NCBI GenBank assembly: GCA_018262975.1
Contig: JADFDG010000019.1
Location: forward strand, 1 to 64,000
Reading direction: 5' to 3'
Origin: Gammaproteobacteria bacterium
Lineage (GTDB): Bacteria > Pseudomonadota > Gammaproteobacteria > Pseudomonadales > JADFDG01
DNA: 64,000 bases
Numbering within the stretch: position 1 is the first letter of the stretch; each line of letters starts with the position of its first letter. A model generated the notes under the pieces. It ran no database searches. It was not told where the DNA came from and worked only from the letters and a program-made list of their open reading frames with translations. A program made the position numbers and the translations under genes. Positions 1-9,333 of the stretch are shown piece after piece.

Positions 1-2
1 TG

Positions 3-74
3 GCCTATGGCTACCGCGATGATGCCTACTTCTTCCTCAAGATCCGGGCGGCCTTCCCCGGAAATGGGAGATGA
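3..74 (+). CDS. C-terminal tail of a probable transposase (partial)
   Basis: The first frame that is open from the left edge encodes about 23 residues ending AAFPGNGR before TGA. The stretch GYRDDAYFFLKIRAAFP resembles the end of DDE transposases of the ISL3-like type, where an R-rich/aromatic tail follows the catalytic domain. This is recognition from memory of such tails, not an alignment. The rest of the gene lies left of the window, so whether it is an intact element cannot be judged. It reads towards the aceA terminator. Confidence 0.4.
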   Translation, partial: AYGYRDDAYFFLKIRAAFPGNGR

Positions 75-77
75 ACC

Positions 78-105
78 AAAAAAAAGGGCCGCCTCGCGGC
101 GGCCC
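78..105 (-). terminator. Rho-independent terminator of aceA
   Basis: A perfect 8-bp stem (GGGCCGCC, loop TCGC, GGCGGCCC) lies about 25 bp past the aceA stop. On the minus strand the stem is followed by a run of eight U residues, read as A at 78-85 on the plus strand. This is a textbook intrinsic terminator for the minus-strand transcript. Confidence 0.85.
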
Positions 106-129
106 TCCTTGAAACAGGTCAGCGCTGCA

Positions 130-1731
130 TCAGCCGCCGAACTGGTTCATGGTGTTCTTCGACGCGTCGCCCGCCTTGAGGGCGTTGTCGCCGGAGAACA
201 TTTCCTTGTGGTCGTCACCGATGTCGGAACCGGCCATGTTCTGGTGCTTCACGCAGGCGATGCCTTCACGGATCTCCTTGCGCTGCACGCCAGCCACGTA
301 AGCCAGCATGCCCAGCTCGCCGAAGTAGCCCTTGGCCAGTTCGTGGGTGGACAGGGCGGCCGTGTGGTAGGTCGGCAGCGTGATCAGGTGGTGGAACACA
401 CCGGCTTCGCGGGCGGCGTCGGCCTGGAAGGTGCGGATCTTCTCGTCGGCTTCCTTGGCCAGGTCGGTGTTGTCGTAGTCCACGCTCATCAGCTTGGCAC
501 GGTCGTAGGCGGATACGTCCTTGCCGGCCTTCACCCAGCGGTCGTAGGCCTGCTGGCGGAAGTTCAGCGTCCAGTTGAACGACGGGCTGTTGTTGTAGAC
601 CAGCTTGGCGTTGGGGATCACCGCCTTCACGCGGTTCACCATGTGGGCGATTTCCTCGACGTTCGGGGTCGGGGTCTCGATCCACAGCATGTCGGCGCCG
701 TTCTGCAGCGAGGTCACGCAGTCCAGCACCACGCGGTCGATCTGGGTGCCTTCGCGGAACTGGTACAGGCCGGAGGCCAGGCGGGTCGGGCGGTGCAGCT
801 TGCCGTTGCGCTTGATCAGGATCTCGTCATCGGTCGCTTCGGAGATGTCGATTTCCTTGGTGTCCAGGTAGCTGATGTACTGGGACGCGATGTCGCCAGG
901 CTTCTTCACCACCGGGATCTTCTGGGTCAGGTCGGCACCTTCGGAGTCGGTGCGGGCGACGATGACGCCTTCGTCAACGCCCAGTTCCAGGAAGGCCAGG
1001 CGCACGGCGTTGATCTTCGACAGGAAGTCTTCGTGCGGGACGGTGACCTTGCCGGCCTGGTGGCCGCACTGCTTGGCGTCGGAGACCTGGTTCTCGATCT
1101 GGATGGCGCAGGCGCCGGCCTCGATCATCTTCTTGGTCAGCAGGTAGGTCGCTTCCTCGTTGCCGAAGCCGGCGTCGATGTCGGCGATGATCGGCACGAC
1201 GTGGGTCTGGAAGCCGTTGATCTTCGCTTCAACCTCGGCAATCTTGGCCTTGTCGCCGGCCGCTTCGGCCTTCTGCAGGGCGCGGAACAGGTCGTTCAGC
1301 TCGCGGGCATCTGCCTGGCGCAGGAAGGTGTAGATCTCTTCGATCAGCGCCGGCACGGCGGTCTTTTCGTGCATGGACTGGTCGGGCAGCGGGCCGAACT
1401 CGGAACGCAGCGCGGCAACCATCCAGCCGGACAGGTAGATGTACTTCTTGTCGGTGGTGCCGAAGTACTTCTTGTTGGCGATCATCTTCTGCTGGGCGAT
1501 GAAGCCGTGCCAGCAGCCCAGCGACTGGGTGTACTTGCTGTTGTCAGCGTCGTACTCGGCCATGTCCTTGCGCATGATGGCCGCGGTGTAGCGGGCGATG
1601 TCCAGGCCTGTGCGGAAGCGGTTCTGCACGATCATGCGGGCCGCGTCTTCCGGGTGGATGGCACCCCAGGTGCCACCAAGCTTGGCCTTGACGGCGCGGA
1701 CGTGTTCGAGGGCGGAGGCGTAGGTAGTCAT
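130..1731 (-). CDS. aceA: Isocitrate lyase
   Basis: Cleaves isocitrate to glyoxylate and succinate, the first step of the glyoxylate shunt. The 533-residue product matches the long isocitrate lyase class of Pseudomonas and Acinetobacter rather than the roughly 430-residue E. coli enzyme. The active-site loop is seen as KQCGH near residue 220, followed by HEDF. The start chosen is the ATG giving MTTYASALEHVRAVKAKLGG, with AGGAG eight bases upstream. A longer frame begins further upstream but has no ribosome site. The gene is transcribed away from a LysR gene with a shared control region of about 180 bp, and malate synthase lies 11 kb away. Confidence 0.95.
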   Translation of the reverse strand: MTTYASALEHVRAVKAKLGGTWGAIHPEDAARMIVQNRFRTGLDIARYTAAIMRKDMAEYDADNSKYTQSLGCWHGFIAQQKMIANKKYFGTTDKKYIYLSGWMVAALRSEFGPLPDQSMHEKTAVPALIEEIYTFLRQADARELNDLFRALQKAEAAGDKAKIAEVEAKINGFQTHVVPIIADIDAGFGNEEATYLLTKKMIEAGACAIQIENQVSDAKQCGHQAGKVTVPHEDFLSKINAVRLAFLELGVDEGVIVARTDSEGADLTQKIPVVKKPGDIASQYISYLDTKEIDISEATDDEILIKRNGKLHRPTRLASGLYQFREGTQIDRVVLDCVTSLQNGADMLWIETPTPNVEEIAHMVNRVKAVIPNAKLVYNNSPSFNWTLNFRQQAYDRWVKAGKDVSAYDRAKLMSVDYDNTDLAKEADEKIRTFQADAAREAGVFHHLITLPTYHTAALSTHELAKGYFGELGMLAYVAGVQRKEIREGIACVKHQNMAGSDIGDDHKEMFSGDNALKAGDASKNTMNQFGG

Positions 1732-1814
1732 GGCGAGCTCCTGGAGAGTGGCTGGCTGGGCGGGTAGGCCGGCGGCCCGGGTATGGGGGGCAAGCAGGTT
1801 CCCGACTGGAGGCA

Positions 1815-1884
1815 CTATAGGAGCCACCCCCTGATTCTCCTAATTTATAGGTTTTATTTTGCCTATTTGATCTGTGAATATAGG
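1815..1884. promoter_or_regulatory. TATAGG repeat cluster, candidate operator between aceA and the LysR gene
   Basis: The sequence TATAGG recurs at 1816-1821, 1846-1851 and 1879-1884, so at spacings of 30 and 33 bp, close to three helical turns. The second copy belongs to the interrupted palindrome CCTAATTTATAGG (1839-1851). The third closes CCTAT-N13-ATAGG (1862-1884). The region is AT-rich in a GC-rich genome and sits between two divergent genes. Paired dyads of this size are what LysR-type regulators usually bind. The assignment to the adjacent regulator is inference. Confidence 0.6.
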
Positions 1885-1909
1885 CGGATCCGCGCCACCG
1901 GAGCCTGCC

Positions 1910-2863
1910 ATGCAACTCGAGAAGGCCGACCTGAACCTGCTGGTCTACCTGGACGTCCTGCTCCGGGAGAAGAACGTGACCCGGGCCGCCGAGCACCTGG
2001 GCATCACCCAGCCGGCCATGTCCAACGGGCTGCGCCGCCTGCGCGACATGTTCAATGACCCCCTGCTGGTGCGCTCCAGCGAGGGCATGACCCCCACCGA
2101 GCGGGCCCTGGAACTGCAACCGCGCATCCGCGCCATGCTCAGCGAACTGCAGCAGGTGCTGGAACCGCGCCAGGATTTCCGGCCGATCTCCAGCAACCGC
2201 GTGTTCCGCATCATGGTGAGCGACTACGCGGAAGCCACGCTGTTTCCCGCGGTGGTCAAGGCGCTGCGTTCCGAGGCGCCGAAGGTGGTGCTGGACATCC
2301 TCACGCCCTCCGATGTCAGCCCGCGCGACCTCGAGCAGGGCAAGGTCGACATGGCGATCAACCGCTTCAACGAGATTCCGCAGTCGTTCCACCAGGTGAC
2401 CCTGTGGCGCGACGATTTTTCCTGCGTGATGAACGCCAGCAACCCGATCGCCGAGCGCTTCAACCTCAAGACCTACCTGGATGCCCAGCACGTGTGGGTG
2501 AGCAAGACCGGCATGGGCGTGGGCTTCGGCGTCACCAGCGAGAAATCGGTGTCACTGGGCTGGGTGGACCAGGCGCTGGAGCGCATCGGCAAGAAGCGGC
2601 GCATGACACTGTTCACCCGCCATTACTTCCTGCCGGCGCTGCTGGTGCAGAACAACGACCTCGTGGCGACGCTGCCCAGCCGCATGGCGCGCCTGCAGGC
2701 GGAGGGCAATCCGCGCCTGGCGCTGCGCGAGCCGCCGTTCCACATCCCGGAATTCGAGCTGAAGATGGCGTGGAGCCCGCTGTTGCACCACAACCCGGCA
2801 CACCGCTGGATGCGGCAGCTGATCCAGTACGTCGCCCGCAAGGCTGCCGGCGACGCCCGCTAG
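1910..2863 (+). CDS. LysR-family transcriptional regulator
   Basis: This is a 317-residue LysR-type regulator. Residues about 8-65 form the winged helix-turn-helix (VTRAAEHLGITQPAMSNGLRRL), and the remainder is the periplasmic-binding-protein-like effector domain. The start is the ATG after GGAG at 1900-1903. It is divergent from aceA, and LysR proteins commonly control the neighbouring divergent gene, so control of isocitrate lyase is the natural hypothesis. The effector is unknown. Its stop overlaps the stop of the convergent kinase gene by four bases. Its N-terminus resembles the NodD/LeuO-like branch, which has DLNLLVYLDVLLREKNVTRAA-type spacing. Confidence 0.9.
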   Translation: MQLEKADLNLLVYLDVLLREKNVTRAAEHLGITQPAMSNGLRRLRDMFNDPLLVRSSEGMTPTERALELQPRIRAMLSELQQVLEPRQDFRPISSNRVFRIMVSDYAEATLFPAVVKALRSEAPKVVLDILTPSDVSPRDLEQGKVDMAINRFNEIPQSFHQVTLWRDDFSCVMNASNPIAERFNLKTYLDAQHVWVSKTGMGVGFGVTSEKSVSLGWVDQALERIGKKRRMTLFTRHYFLPALLVQNNDLVATLPSRMARLQAEGNPRLALREPPFHIPEFELKMAWSPLLHHNPAHRWMRQLIQYVARKAAGDAR

Positions 2864-3783
2864 CGCGCCGACAACGCCAGGCGTGCGGCACCGCGCACGC
2901 CGCTGCTGTCGCCGTGCCGCGCGCGCACGATGCGCGTGGTGAAGCAGTCGCTGAAGATCCAGCGTGGCAGTTCGCGCGGTAGCACCTCGTAAAGTTCATC
3001 GACGTTCGACATGCCGCCGCCAAGCACCACCACGTCCGGGTCAACGATGTTGATGACGGAGGCGAGGGCGCGCGCGAAGCGGTCCAGGTAGCGCGCCAGG
3101 CTGTCCCGGGCCTGCGCATCGCCACGGCGCGCGGCGGCGACGATCGCGGCGGCGTCGGCAGCCCGGCTGGTGACGCGCGCGTGGTCGGCGGCGAAGCCCG
3201 GCCCGGACAGGAACGTCTCGATGCAGCCGCGCTTGCCGCACCAGCAGGGCGGCCCGTCGTCGCGGCCTTCGCCCGGCAGCGGCCATGGCAGCGGGTTGTG
3301 GCCCCATTCGCCGCCGATGCCGTTCGCGCCGCCGAGCAGGCGGCCATGCGCCACCAGGCCGCCGCCCGTTCCGGTGCCCGCGATCACGGCGAATACCACG
3401 CCTGCGCCGGCGGCGGCGCCATCGTGTGCTTCGGACAGCGCCAGGCAGTCGGCGTCATTGGCCATCGCCACCGGCCGCGCCAGTGCCTGTTGCAGGGCCT
3501 CGCGCAGCGGGAAGCCGTTGAGCTCGGTGGTGTTCGAATTGCGCAGCAGGCCGCTGGCCGGTGACAGCGAGCCGGGGGTGCCGATGCCGACCGGCAGGCC
3601 GGGGCGTGCGGCTGCCTCGAGTGCCGTTACCTCGGCGGTGATGGCCTCGACGATGGCTTGCGCGCTGCCACGCGGGGTCGGTCGGCGGCGCCGCGCCCGT
3701 TCCCGGCCGTCAGCATCGATCAGGATGGATTCGATCTTGGTGCCGCCGAGGTCGACGCCGATGCAGGGGGAGTGCTCGATCAT
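2860..3783 (-). CDS. mak: ROK-family fructokinase
   Basis: A 307-residue sugar kinase that phosphorylates a hexose, most likely fructose to fructose 6-phosphate, with ATP. The N-terminal phosphate-binding motif GVDLGGTK, the acidic ANDADCLA segment, GTGTGGG and the zinc-binding ROK signature CWCGKRGCIE are all present. The runs GEWGHNPLPW, GGGMSNVDELY and HGDSSGVRGAA follow the E. coli Mak fructokinase closely, which favours fructose over glucose. Single gene, convergent with the LysR gene (four-base overlap) and divergent from the envelope operon. Confidence 0.85.
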   Translation of the reverse strand: MIEHSPCIGVDLGGTKIESILIDADGRERARRRRPTPRGSAQAIVEAITAEVTALEAAARPGLPVGIGTPGSLSPASGLLRNSNTTELNGFPLREALQQALARPVAMANDADCLALSEAHDGAAAGAGVVFAVIAGTGTGGGLVAHGRLLGGANGIGGEWGHNPLPWPLPGEGRDDGPPCWCGKRGCIETFLSGPGFAADHARVTSRAADAAAIVAAARRGDAQARDSLARYLDRFARALASVINIVDPDVVVLGGGMSNVDELYEVLPRELPRWIFSDCFTTRIVRARHGDSSGVRGAARLALSAR

Positions 3784-3926
3784 GGTGCGCGGCTATCTGC
3801 GGCAAGAGGGTTTGGCTCAGGTTAGCAGGTGGGCGGTGGCGCAAGGCAGGCGCCCGGTGGTGCTGACCGCACGCGGCAAGATCGATAATATCGGACATTG
3901 ATAAAGGTCATTGACAGGGACGCCTC

Positions 3927-6900
3927 ATGACGATGCGGAAGGCCGTTGGCAGCAGGGGCGCGCTGCGCCCGTGGGTCGTGGGGGCTTTGCTGGCGATCAC
4001 CACGCCTGCGGTACTGGCCAACTCGACGGGGATCTCCGGCTATTCCGGCAGCAGCGCGAACTGTACGAGTTGCCATACCGGCAGCAGTTACTTCGGCTAC
4101 AGCGCGGCCTTCAGCGGCGGCTCCAGTACCGTTGCCCCGGGCGGCAGCAGTACATATACGTTCAGTCTCACGCGCAGTAACGGCCCGATGGCCGCCAACG
4201 CCGGTTTCAACGTGTCCGCCAGCGGCGGCAGTTTCACCGCCGGTACCGCACAGCAAGTCCTGGGCGGTGAGCTCACGCACACTGGCCCGGCGGTGACCGG
4301 TGGCGGCAGTGCTGCCTGGAGCATCGAGTTCGCGGCGCCGGCAACGGTCGGCACGGTTACCCTGTATGGCTGCGGCAACCCGGTGGCCGTGGACGGCGAT
4401 ACCACCAACGACGGTCCAGCGCGCTGCAACACGCGCACCATCACCATCAATCGCTCGCCGACCGCCACCAACGATGCCATGTCGGTGGCGAAGAACTCGT
4501 CGAACAATTCGTACAGCGTCCTCGACAACGACTTCAGCGGCACCGGCAGCAACGACAGTGGCGACTCCATCTCGCTGACATCGGTGAGTACCGCCAGCCA
4601 CGGCACTACCAGCCGCGTCGGCAACACCATCCGCTATACGCCCACGGCGGGCTACGCCGGCTCCGACAGCTTCACCTACGTGGTCACCGATTCGCTCGGC
4701 GCCACCGACACCGGCACGGTCACCGTCACGGTGACCAACAGCGCCCCGGTCGGCGTGGTCGACAGCTACGGCGCCACCGAGGACACCGTACTCACCGTCA
4801 ACGCCGCCAGCGGTGTGCTGGCCAACGACACGGATGCCAACGGTGATGCGCTGACGGCCTCGGTGGTCTCCTCGCCATCGAAGGGCATCCTGAACCTGGC
4901 GTCCAACGGCAGCTTCACCTACACGCCGTCCAGCAACCAGACCGGGTCCGACAGCTTCGTTTACCGGGCCAATGACGGCAGTGCCAACTCGTCGAACACC
5001 ACGGTCAATATCACCATCAGCGCCGTGAACGATGCGCCGGTGGCCAACGCGAACAGCTACAACGCCACCGAGGACACCCTGCTGACGGTGGCGGTGGGCA
5101 GCGGCGTGCTGGCGAACGACACCGACGCGGAGGGCAGTGCACTGACTGCCGCGGTGGTCAGTACCACCACCCATGGCACCCTCACGCTCAACAGCAACGG
5201 CAGCTTCACCTACCTGCCTGCGGCCAACTACAACGGCAGCGACAGTTTCACCTACCGCGCCAATGACGGCAGCCTCAATTCCACGGCAGCAACGGTGACG
5301 CTGTCGATTGCCGCGGCGAACGACGCGCCGGGCGCCGCGGCGGATGCCTATTCGACGGATGAAGACACGGCCCTGGTGGTCAATGCCGCCAGTGGCGTGC
5401 TGGCCAACGATGGCGACGTCGATGGCGACACCTTGTCGGCGGTGAAGGACAGCGACCCCGCGCACGGCACGCTGACCCTCAACAGCAACGGCAGCTTCAC
5501 CTACACGCCGGCGCTGGACTACAACGGCCCCGACAGTTTCACCTACCACGCCACCGACGGCCTGCTGTCGTCGCCGGTGCGCACCGTGACCCTGTCGGTT
5601 TCCTCCGGCAATGACCCGCCCACGGTGGGCAACGACAGTTACTCGCTGGACGAGGACGGCAGCCTGGTGGTCACGGCCGGCGGCGGCGTGCTGGCCAATG
5701 ACAGTGACCTGGACAGTGACCCGATCACCGCCGTGCTGGCGAGCGGCCCGGCGCACGGCAGCCTGACGCTCAACGCCAACGGCAGCTTCACCTACACGCC
5801 GGCGGCGAACTGGTTCGGCGTGGACAACTTCACCTACCGCGCCAACGACGGCACGGTCAGTTCGCTGCTGGCTGCCACCGTTACCCTGACGGTCAACGCG
5901 GTCAATGACCTGCCGGTGATCGGCAGCAGTGCGGTCACCAGCGCCACCGAGGACACTGCCTATTCGTACGATGTGCAGGCGACCGACGTTGAAACGGCAG
6001 GGCTCGTGTATACCCTGACCTCGTCGCCGGACGGCATGGTCATCAATGCGTCGAACGGCCTCATCAGCTGGACGCCAACCAACGCGCAATCCGGCAGGTC
6101 CTGGCCGGTCACCGTGGAAGTGTCCGACGGTACGGCGACCGTGTCGCAGTCGTGGACTCTCGACGTGACGGCGGTGAACGACCCGCCGGCGCTGGCGGCG
6201 ATCCCGGCGCAGTCGGTGGTGGAATTGTCGGAACTGAGCATCAATGCCGGCACCTATGCGTCTGACGTCGATGATGCCAACGACGGCAATCTCGCCTGGA
6301 GCATCAGTGCCGAGAACGCGCCGGGCACCGTGGCGATCACCAACCGTGGCGTCATCACCTACACGCCGGGGCAGAACACCGACGGCACCTGGTCGGTGAC
6401 CGTGCGCCTGGCCGATGGCGGCGAGGACAGCGCGGCCGCCGCGACCCGCACTTTCTCCCTCACGGTGGTGCGCCTCGACGGTGACGGCGACGGCGTTGCC
6501 AACTACAACGACAACTGCGTGGCACTGGCCAATGCCGACCAGGCCGACAACGACGGCGACGGCACGGGTGGTGGCAGCGGCGGAATCAGCGGCGGTGATG
6601 CCTGCGACAGTGACGACGACAACGACGGCCTGAGCGATGTCGCCGAGCTCGCCAACCTGCTCGATCCGTTCGATGCCGGTGATGCAGCGACCGACCTCGA
6701 TGGTGACGGTCTGAGCAACCTGGACGAGTTCCTCGCCTGCCTGCCCGCGGACACGGATTGCGTGGCGATTTCGCAGGACTCCGTCGGGCCGGTGATCACC
6801 ACCGGTGGCGACATCGAGGTGGTTGCCGAGGGCTACTACACGCAGGTCACCGTATCCGCCACGGCGGCGGAAATCAGTTTCGGCCTGCCGACCGCGGTCA

Positions 6901-8426
6901 CCGCGGTCATCGACAGGCTCGACGGTGTCGATATCCCCGACACCCGGGCGTTGCCGCCGCTGCGCCCGGGCACCCACGTGCTGGAATGGATGGCGTCCGA
7001 TGCGGCGTTGCCCGTGCCGAACGTGACGCGTGAGACGCAGCAGGTGCGCATCGTGCCCACCATCACCGTCGGTGGTACCCGCGTGGTCGGTGAAGGCCAG
7101 ACCGCCGGCGTGCGCGTGCTGCTCAACGGCGAGTCGCCGCAGTACCCGGTGACGGTCGACTACACGATCGGCGGCCTCGTCGACGCGGCGGACATCGGCG
7201 TTGCCACCAGCGGCAGCATCACGATTCCCGCCGGTACCGAGGGCTGGCTGTACGTGCCGGTAGTGGCCGATGGTTCCGGCGAGGGCGACGAGACGCTGGT
7301 GTTCACGCTGGCCGGCGTCAGTGGCGGCAAGGCGGCGCTGGCCGGCAGTGCGGTCACGACCGTGCTGGTCACCGAGGGTCCGGCGGCACCGCGCGTTGGC
7401 GCGCTGGATGTCGTCCAGGGTGGCGATGCGCGCCGCACGGTCTATCGCAACGATGGCACGGTGACTGTCAGTGCGCTGGCCACTGACCCGGATGGCGATG
7501 TGCTGTCGTGGGACTGGTCGCTGTCGGCACCGGCTCTGGCGGGCACTGCCACCGGCGCAAGCTTCACCTTCGACCCGGCGCTGGTTGCCGCGGGTGCCTA
7601 CGACGTGGTGGTGCGCGTGTCCGATGGCCTGCACCTGGTCGAGCAGCGGGCCACGCTGCACGTGCTCAATGCACTGCCCGTGCTGGTGGATGATGGTTCC
7701 GATACCGACGGCGATGGCCGCAGCGACTACGACGAGGGCGTGGTCGATGCCGATGACGACGGGCTGCTCGATTACCTCGACCCGGTGGATTCGCCCGAAC
7801 AGGTTGCGCTGGCCATGACCGGAACCGGCGCGCCGCGGGTGGCGGTCGCGCAGCCGGGCGTGCAACTGGCCGCCGGTGCGCGTGCCGTGGCAGGGCAGGG
7901 CGGTGGCATCCAGGTGCAGATGTCCGCGGTGGTTGATGCAGACGGCGATCCCGTCAGCGACCCGGGACACCTGCACGTGGCGGCGGTGTTTGACTTCGAG
8001 TTGCGCAACGTGCCCGCTGACGGCATCGCGTCGGTCGTGCTGCCATTGCCGACGGCGTTGCCGCCGGGTGCCGTCTGGCGGAAGTTCCTCAACGGCGGCT
8101 GGTTCGATTTCGTGGAGGGTGCCGGCGACGCGTTGGCCTCGGCCGTGCCCGTCAATGGCAACTGCCCGGCGTTCGACGACGCGTCCTGGGTGGATGGCCT
8201 CGCGGCCGGTCACGCCTGCGTGCGCCTGACGCTCAGTGACGGCGGTCCCAACGATGCCGACGGCGTGGCGAACGGCGTGATCCGCGACCCGTCCGGTCCT
8301 GCCATCCCCGAGGCCGCGCCACCGCCGGCTCCTCCGGCAGGCGAGGTTGCCGGTGGTTCCGCCGGGTACTGGCTTGTCTTCCTGCTGGCGCTGGCCGGCG
8401 TATATCGCGCGCGTCGCAAGGACTGA
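3927..8426 (+). CDS. Giant secreted repeat protein with N-terminal CxxCH and C-terminal anchor
   Basis: A 1499-residue exported protein. It has a signal peptide (residues about 1-32) and then a domain with a single heme-type motif CTSCH at residues 46-50, resembling the choice-of-anchor V/reelin-like class. Next come Ig/cadherin-like repeats, four of them exactly 97 residues apart (motif NGSFTY near residues 328, 425, 522 and 619), and two more divergent repeats. A calcium-type D-rich thrombospondin-3 segment (DGDGDGVANYNDNC), a Calx-beta-like region, a PKD-like region and a second D-rich segment follow. A choice-of-anchor U-like domain ending DGGPNDADGVANGVI comes last. The extreme C-terminus is GGSAG, one hydrophobic helix and RARRKD, the layout of GlyGly-CTERM-like sorting signals. 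No sorting protease is seen in the window. First gene of a three-gene operon; function unknown, surface adhesion or redox display possible. Confidence 0.85.
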   Translation: MTMRKAVGSRGALRPWVVGALLAITTPAVLANSTGISGYSGSSANCTSCHTGSSYFGYSAAFSGGSSTVAPGGSSTYTFSLTRSNGPMAANAGFNVSASGGSFTAGTAQQVLGGELTHTGPAVTGGGSAAWSIEFAAPATVGTVTLYGCGNPVAVDGDTTNDGPARCNTRTITINRSPTATNDAMSVAKNSSNNSYSVLDNDFSGTGSNDSGDSISLTSVSTASHGTTSRVGNTIRYTPTAGYAGSDSFTYVVTDSLGATDTGTVTVTVTNSAPVGVVDSYGATEDTVLTVNAASGVLANDTDANGDALTASVVSSPSKGILNLASNGSFTYTPSSNQTGSDSFVYRANDGSANSSNTTVNITISAVNDAPVANANSYNATEDTLLTVAVGSGVLANDTDAEGSALTAAVVSTTTHGTLTLNSNGSFTYLPAANYNGSDSFTYRANDGSLNSTAATVTLSIAAANDAPGAAADAYSTDEDTALVVNAASGVLANDGDVDGDTLSAVKDSDPAHGTLTLNSNGSFTYTPALDYNGPDSFTYHATDGLLSSPVRTVTLSVSSGNDPPTVGNDSYSLDEDGSLVVTAGGGVLANDSDLDSDPITAVLASGPAHGSLTLNANGSFTYTPAANWFGVDNFTYRANDGTVSSLLAATVTLTVNAVNDLPVIGSSAVTSATEDTAYSYDVQATDVETAGLVYTLTSSPDGMVINASNGLISWTPTNAQSGRSWPVTVEVSDGTATVSQSWTLDVTAVNDPPALAAIPAQSVVELSELSINAGTYASDVDDANDGNLAWSISAENAPGTVAITNRGVITYTPGQNTDGTWSVTVRLADGGEDSAAAATRTFSLTVVRLDGDGDGVANYNDNCVALANADQADNDGDGTGGGSGGISGGDACDSDDDNDGLSDVAELANLLDPFDAGDAATDLDGDGLSNLDEFLACLPADTDCVAISQDSVGPVITTGGDIEVVAEGYYTQVTVSATAAEISFGLPTAVTAVIDRLDGVDIPDTRALPPLRPGTHVLEWMASDAALPVPNVTRETQQVRIVPTITVGGTRVVGEGQTAGVRVLLNGESPQYPVTVDYTIGGLVDAADIGVATSGSITIPAGTEGWLYVPVVADGSGEGDETLVFTLAGVSGGKAALAGSAVTTVLVTEGPAAPRVGALDVVQGGDARRTVYRNDGTVTVSALATDPDGDVLSWDWSLSAPALAGTATGASFTFDPALVAAGAYDVVVRVSDGLHLVEQRATLHVLNALPVLVDDGSDTDGDGRSDYDEGVVDADDDGLLDYLDPVDSPEQVALAMTGTGAPRVAVAQPGVQLAAGARAVAGQGGGIQVQMSAVVDADGDPVSDPGHLHVAAVFDFELRNVPADGIASVVLPLPTALPPGAVWRKFLNGGWFDFVEGAGDALASAVPVNGNCPAFDDASWVDGLAAGHACVRLTLSDGGPNDADGVANGVIRDPSGPAIPEAAPPPAPPAGEVAGGSAGYWLVFLLALAGVYRARRKD

Positions 8427-8429
8427 AGC

Positions 8430-9329
8430 ATGAACAAGGGATTGCTGCTGGCGCGCGCGTTGCCGCTGTTGCTGGGCGTGCAGGTTGCGCATGGCGCCGG
8501 GGAGGAGTCGCCCTGGGTGATCGATGGCGAGGCCACCGTTGGCTATGACAGCAACGTCGCGCGCGCCGCCTTCGATCGTGATGTCATCGACGATGCCTTC
8601 GCCGGCGGATCGCTGGCGCTGGCCTGGAACCGCGAGCTGGGCATGATGAGTGCGTTGACGCTGCGCGGCTTCGTCGATGGCGAGGTCTTCGCCGACCTCG
8701 ACGGTCTCAATCGTGCCGGCGCCGGCGTGCAGGGAATCTATCGATGGCAGCGCAAGCTTGGCTTCTCGGCCCCATTCTTCCAGGCCAGCCTGGGCGTCCA
8801 GACCAACGACTACGGCGTGGCCCTGCGCGATGAAGACCGCTACACGGCGCAGGTGTTCGTCACGCGCCGCTTCACCGACGCGTTCCGCGCTTCGCTGGGG
8901 CTGGAGGCGGCGTCACAACGCGCCGATGGCGAGGCGTATGACGTTGACAGTGCCCGCCTGTTCGTCAATGGCGATCTGGCGCTGGGTGGCCCGTGGGCGG
9001 TGTACGGAACCTACAGCGCGCAGACGGGCGACGTGGTGTCCTCCGCGCAGTTCCGCTTCTGTAACGGTGCACTTGCGCCGGATATCTTCGCGCTGGTGGA
9101 TGCGGCCGAGGCCATCGAGCCGGATACCGCGCTCAACGAGACGCTCTGCGGTGACTGGCTGGCCTACCGCCTCGATGCGCTGACGCATGTTTTCGTGCTG
9201 GGCGCCAACCGCGGCTTCGGCCATGCGCTGTCCATGGACCTGTCGGCCCAGCACGTGATCGTGCAGGCCGACGGTGATAACGAATACCAGCGCACCATCG
9301 TGCGTGCTGGCATCCTGGCGAGGTTCTGA
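8430..9329 (+). CDS. Predicted outer-membrane beta-barrel protein
   Basis: A 299-residue protein with a signal peptide (cleavage near AHGAGEE, about residue 22). It then has alternating amphipathic strands such as DGEATVGYDSNVARA and ends in a phenylalanine (AGILARF), as outer-membrane barrels do. The opening is typical of porin-like or DUF-type surface barrels in which GYDSN marks the first strand. Only three bases separate it from the stop of the giant repeat protein, and the lipoprotein gene follows four bases after its stop, so the three are surely co-transcribed. The specific family is not recognised. A role as the barrel partner of the flanking CxxCH proteins is inferred from position only. 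Confidence 0.7.
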   Translation: MNKGLLLARALPLLLGVQVAHGAGEESPWVIDGEATVGYDSNVARAAFDRDVIDDAFAGGSLALAWNRELGMMSALTLRGFVDGEVFADLDGLNRAGAGVQGIYRWQRKLGFSAPFFQASLGVQTNDYGVALRDEDRYTAQVFVTRRFTDAFRASLGLEAASQRADGEAYDVDSARLFVNGDLALGGPWAVYGTYSAQTGDVVSSAQFRFCNGALAPDIFALVDAAEAIEPDTALNETLCGDWLAYRLDALTHVFVLGANRGFGHALSMDLSAQHVIVQADGDNEYQRTIVRAGILARF

Positions 9330-9333
9330 CGGC

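Noticed and set aside
7-1767. 586-codon plus-strand frame over isocitrate lyase
   Set aside because: Antisense of a fully conserved enzyme; the product matches no family and has the composition of a mirror frame.
3822-8492. A 1556-codon minus-strand open frame antisense to the giant surface protein
   Set aside because: Its product is a low-complexity His/Arg/Gly/Val-rich string. The open frame follows from GC-rich codon use in the repeats, and the plus-strand gene has signal peptide, domains and operon context.
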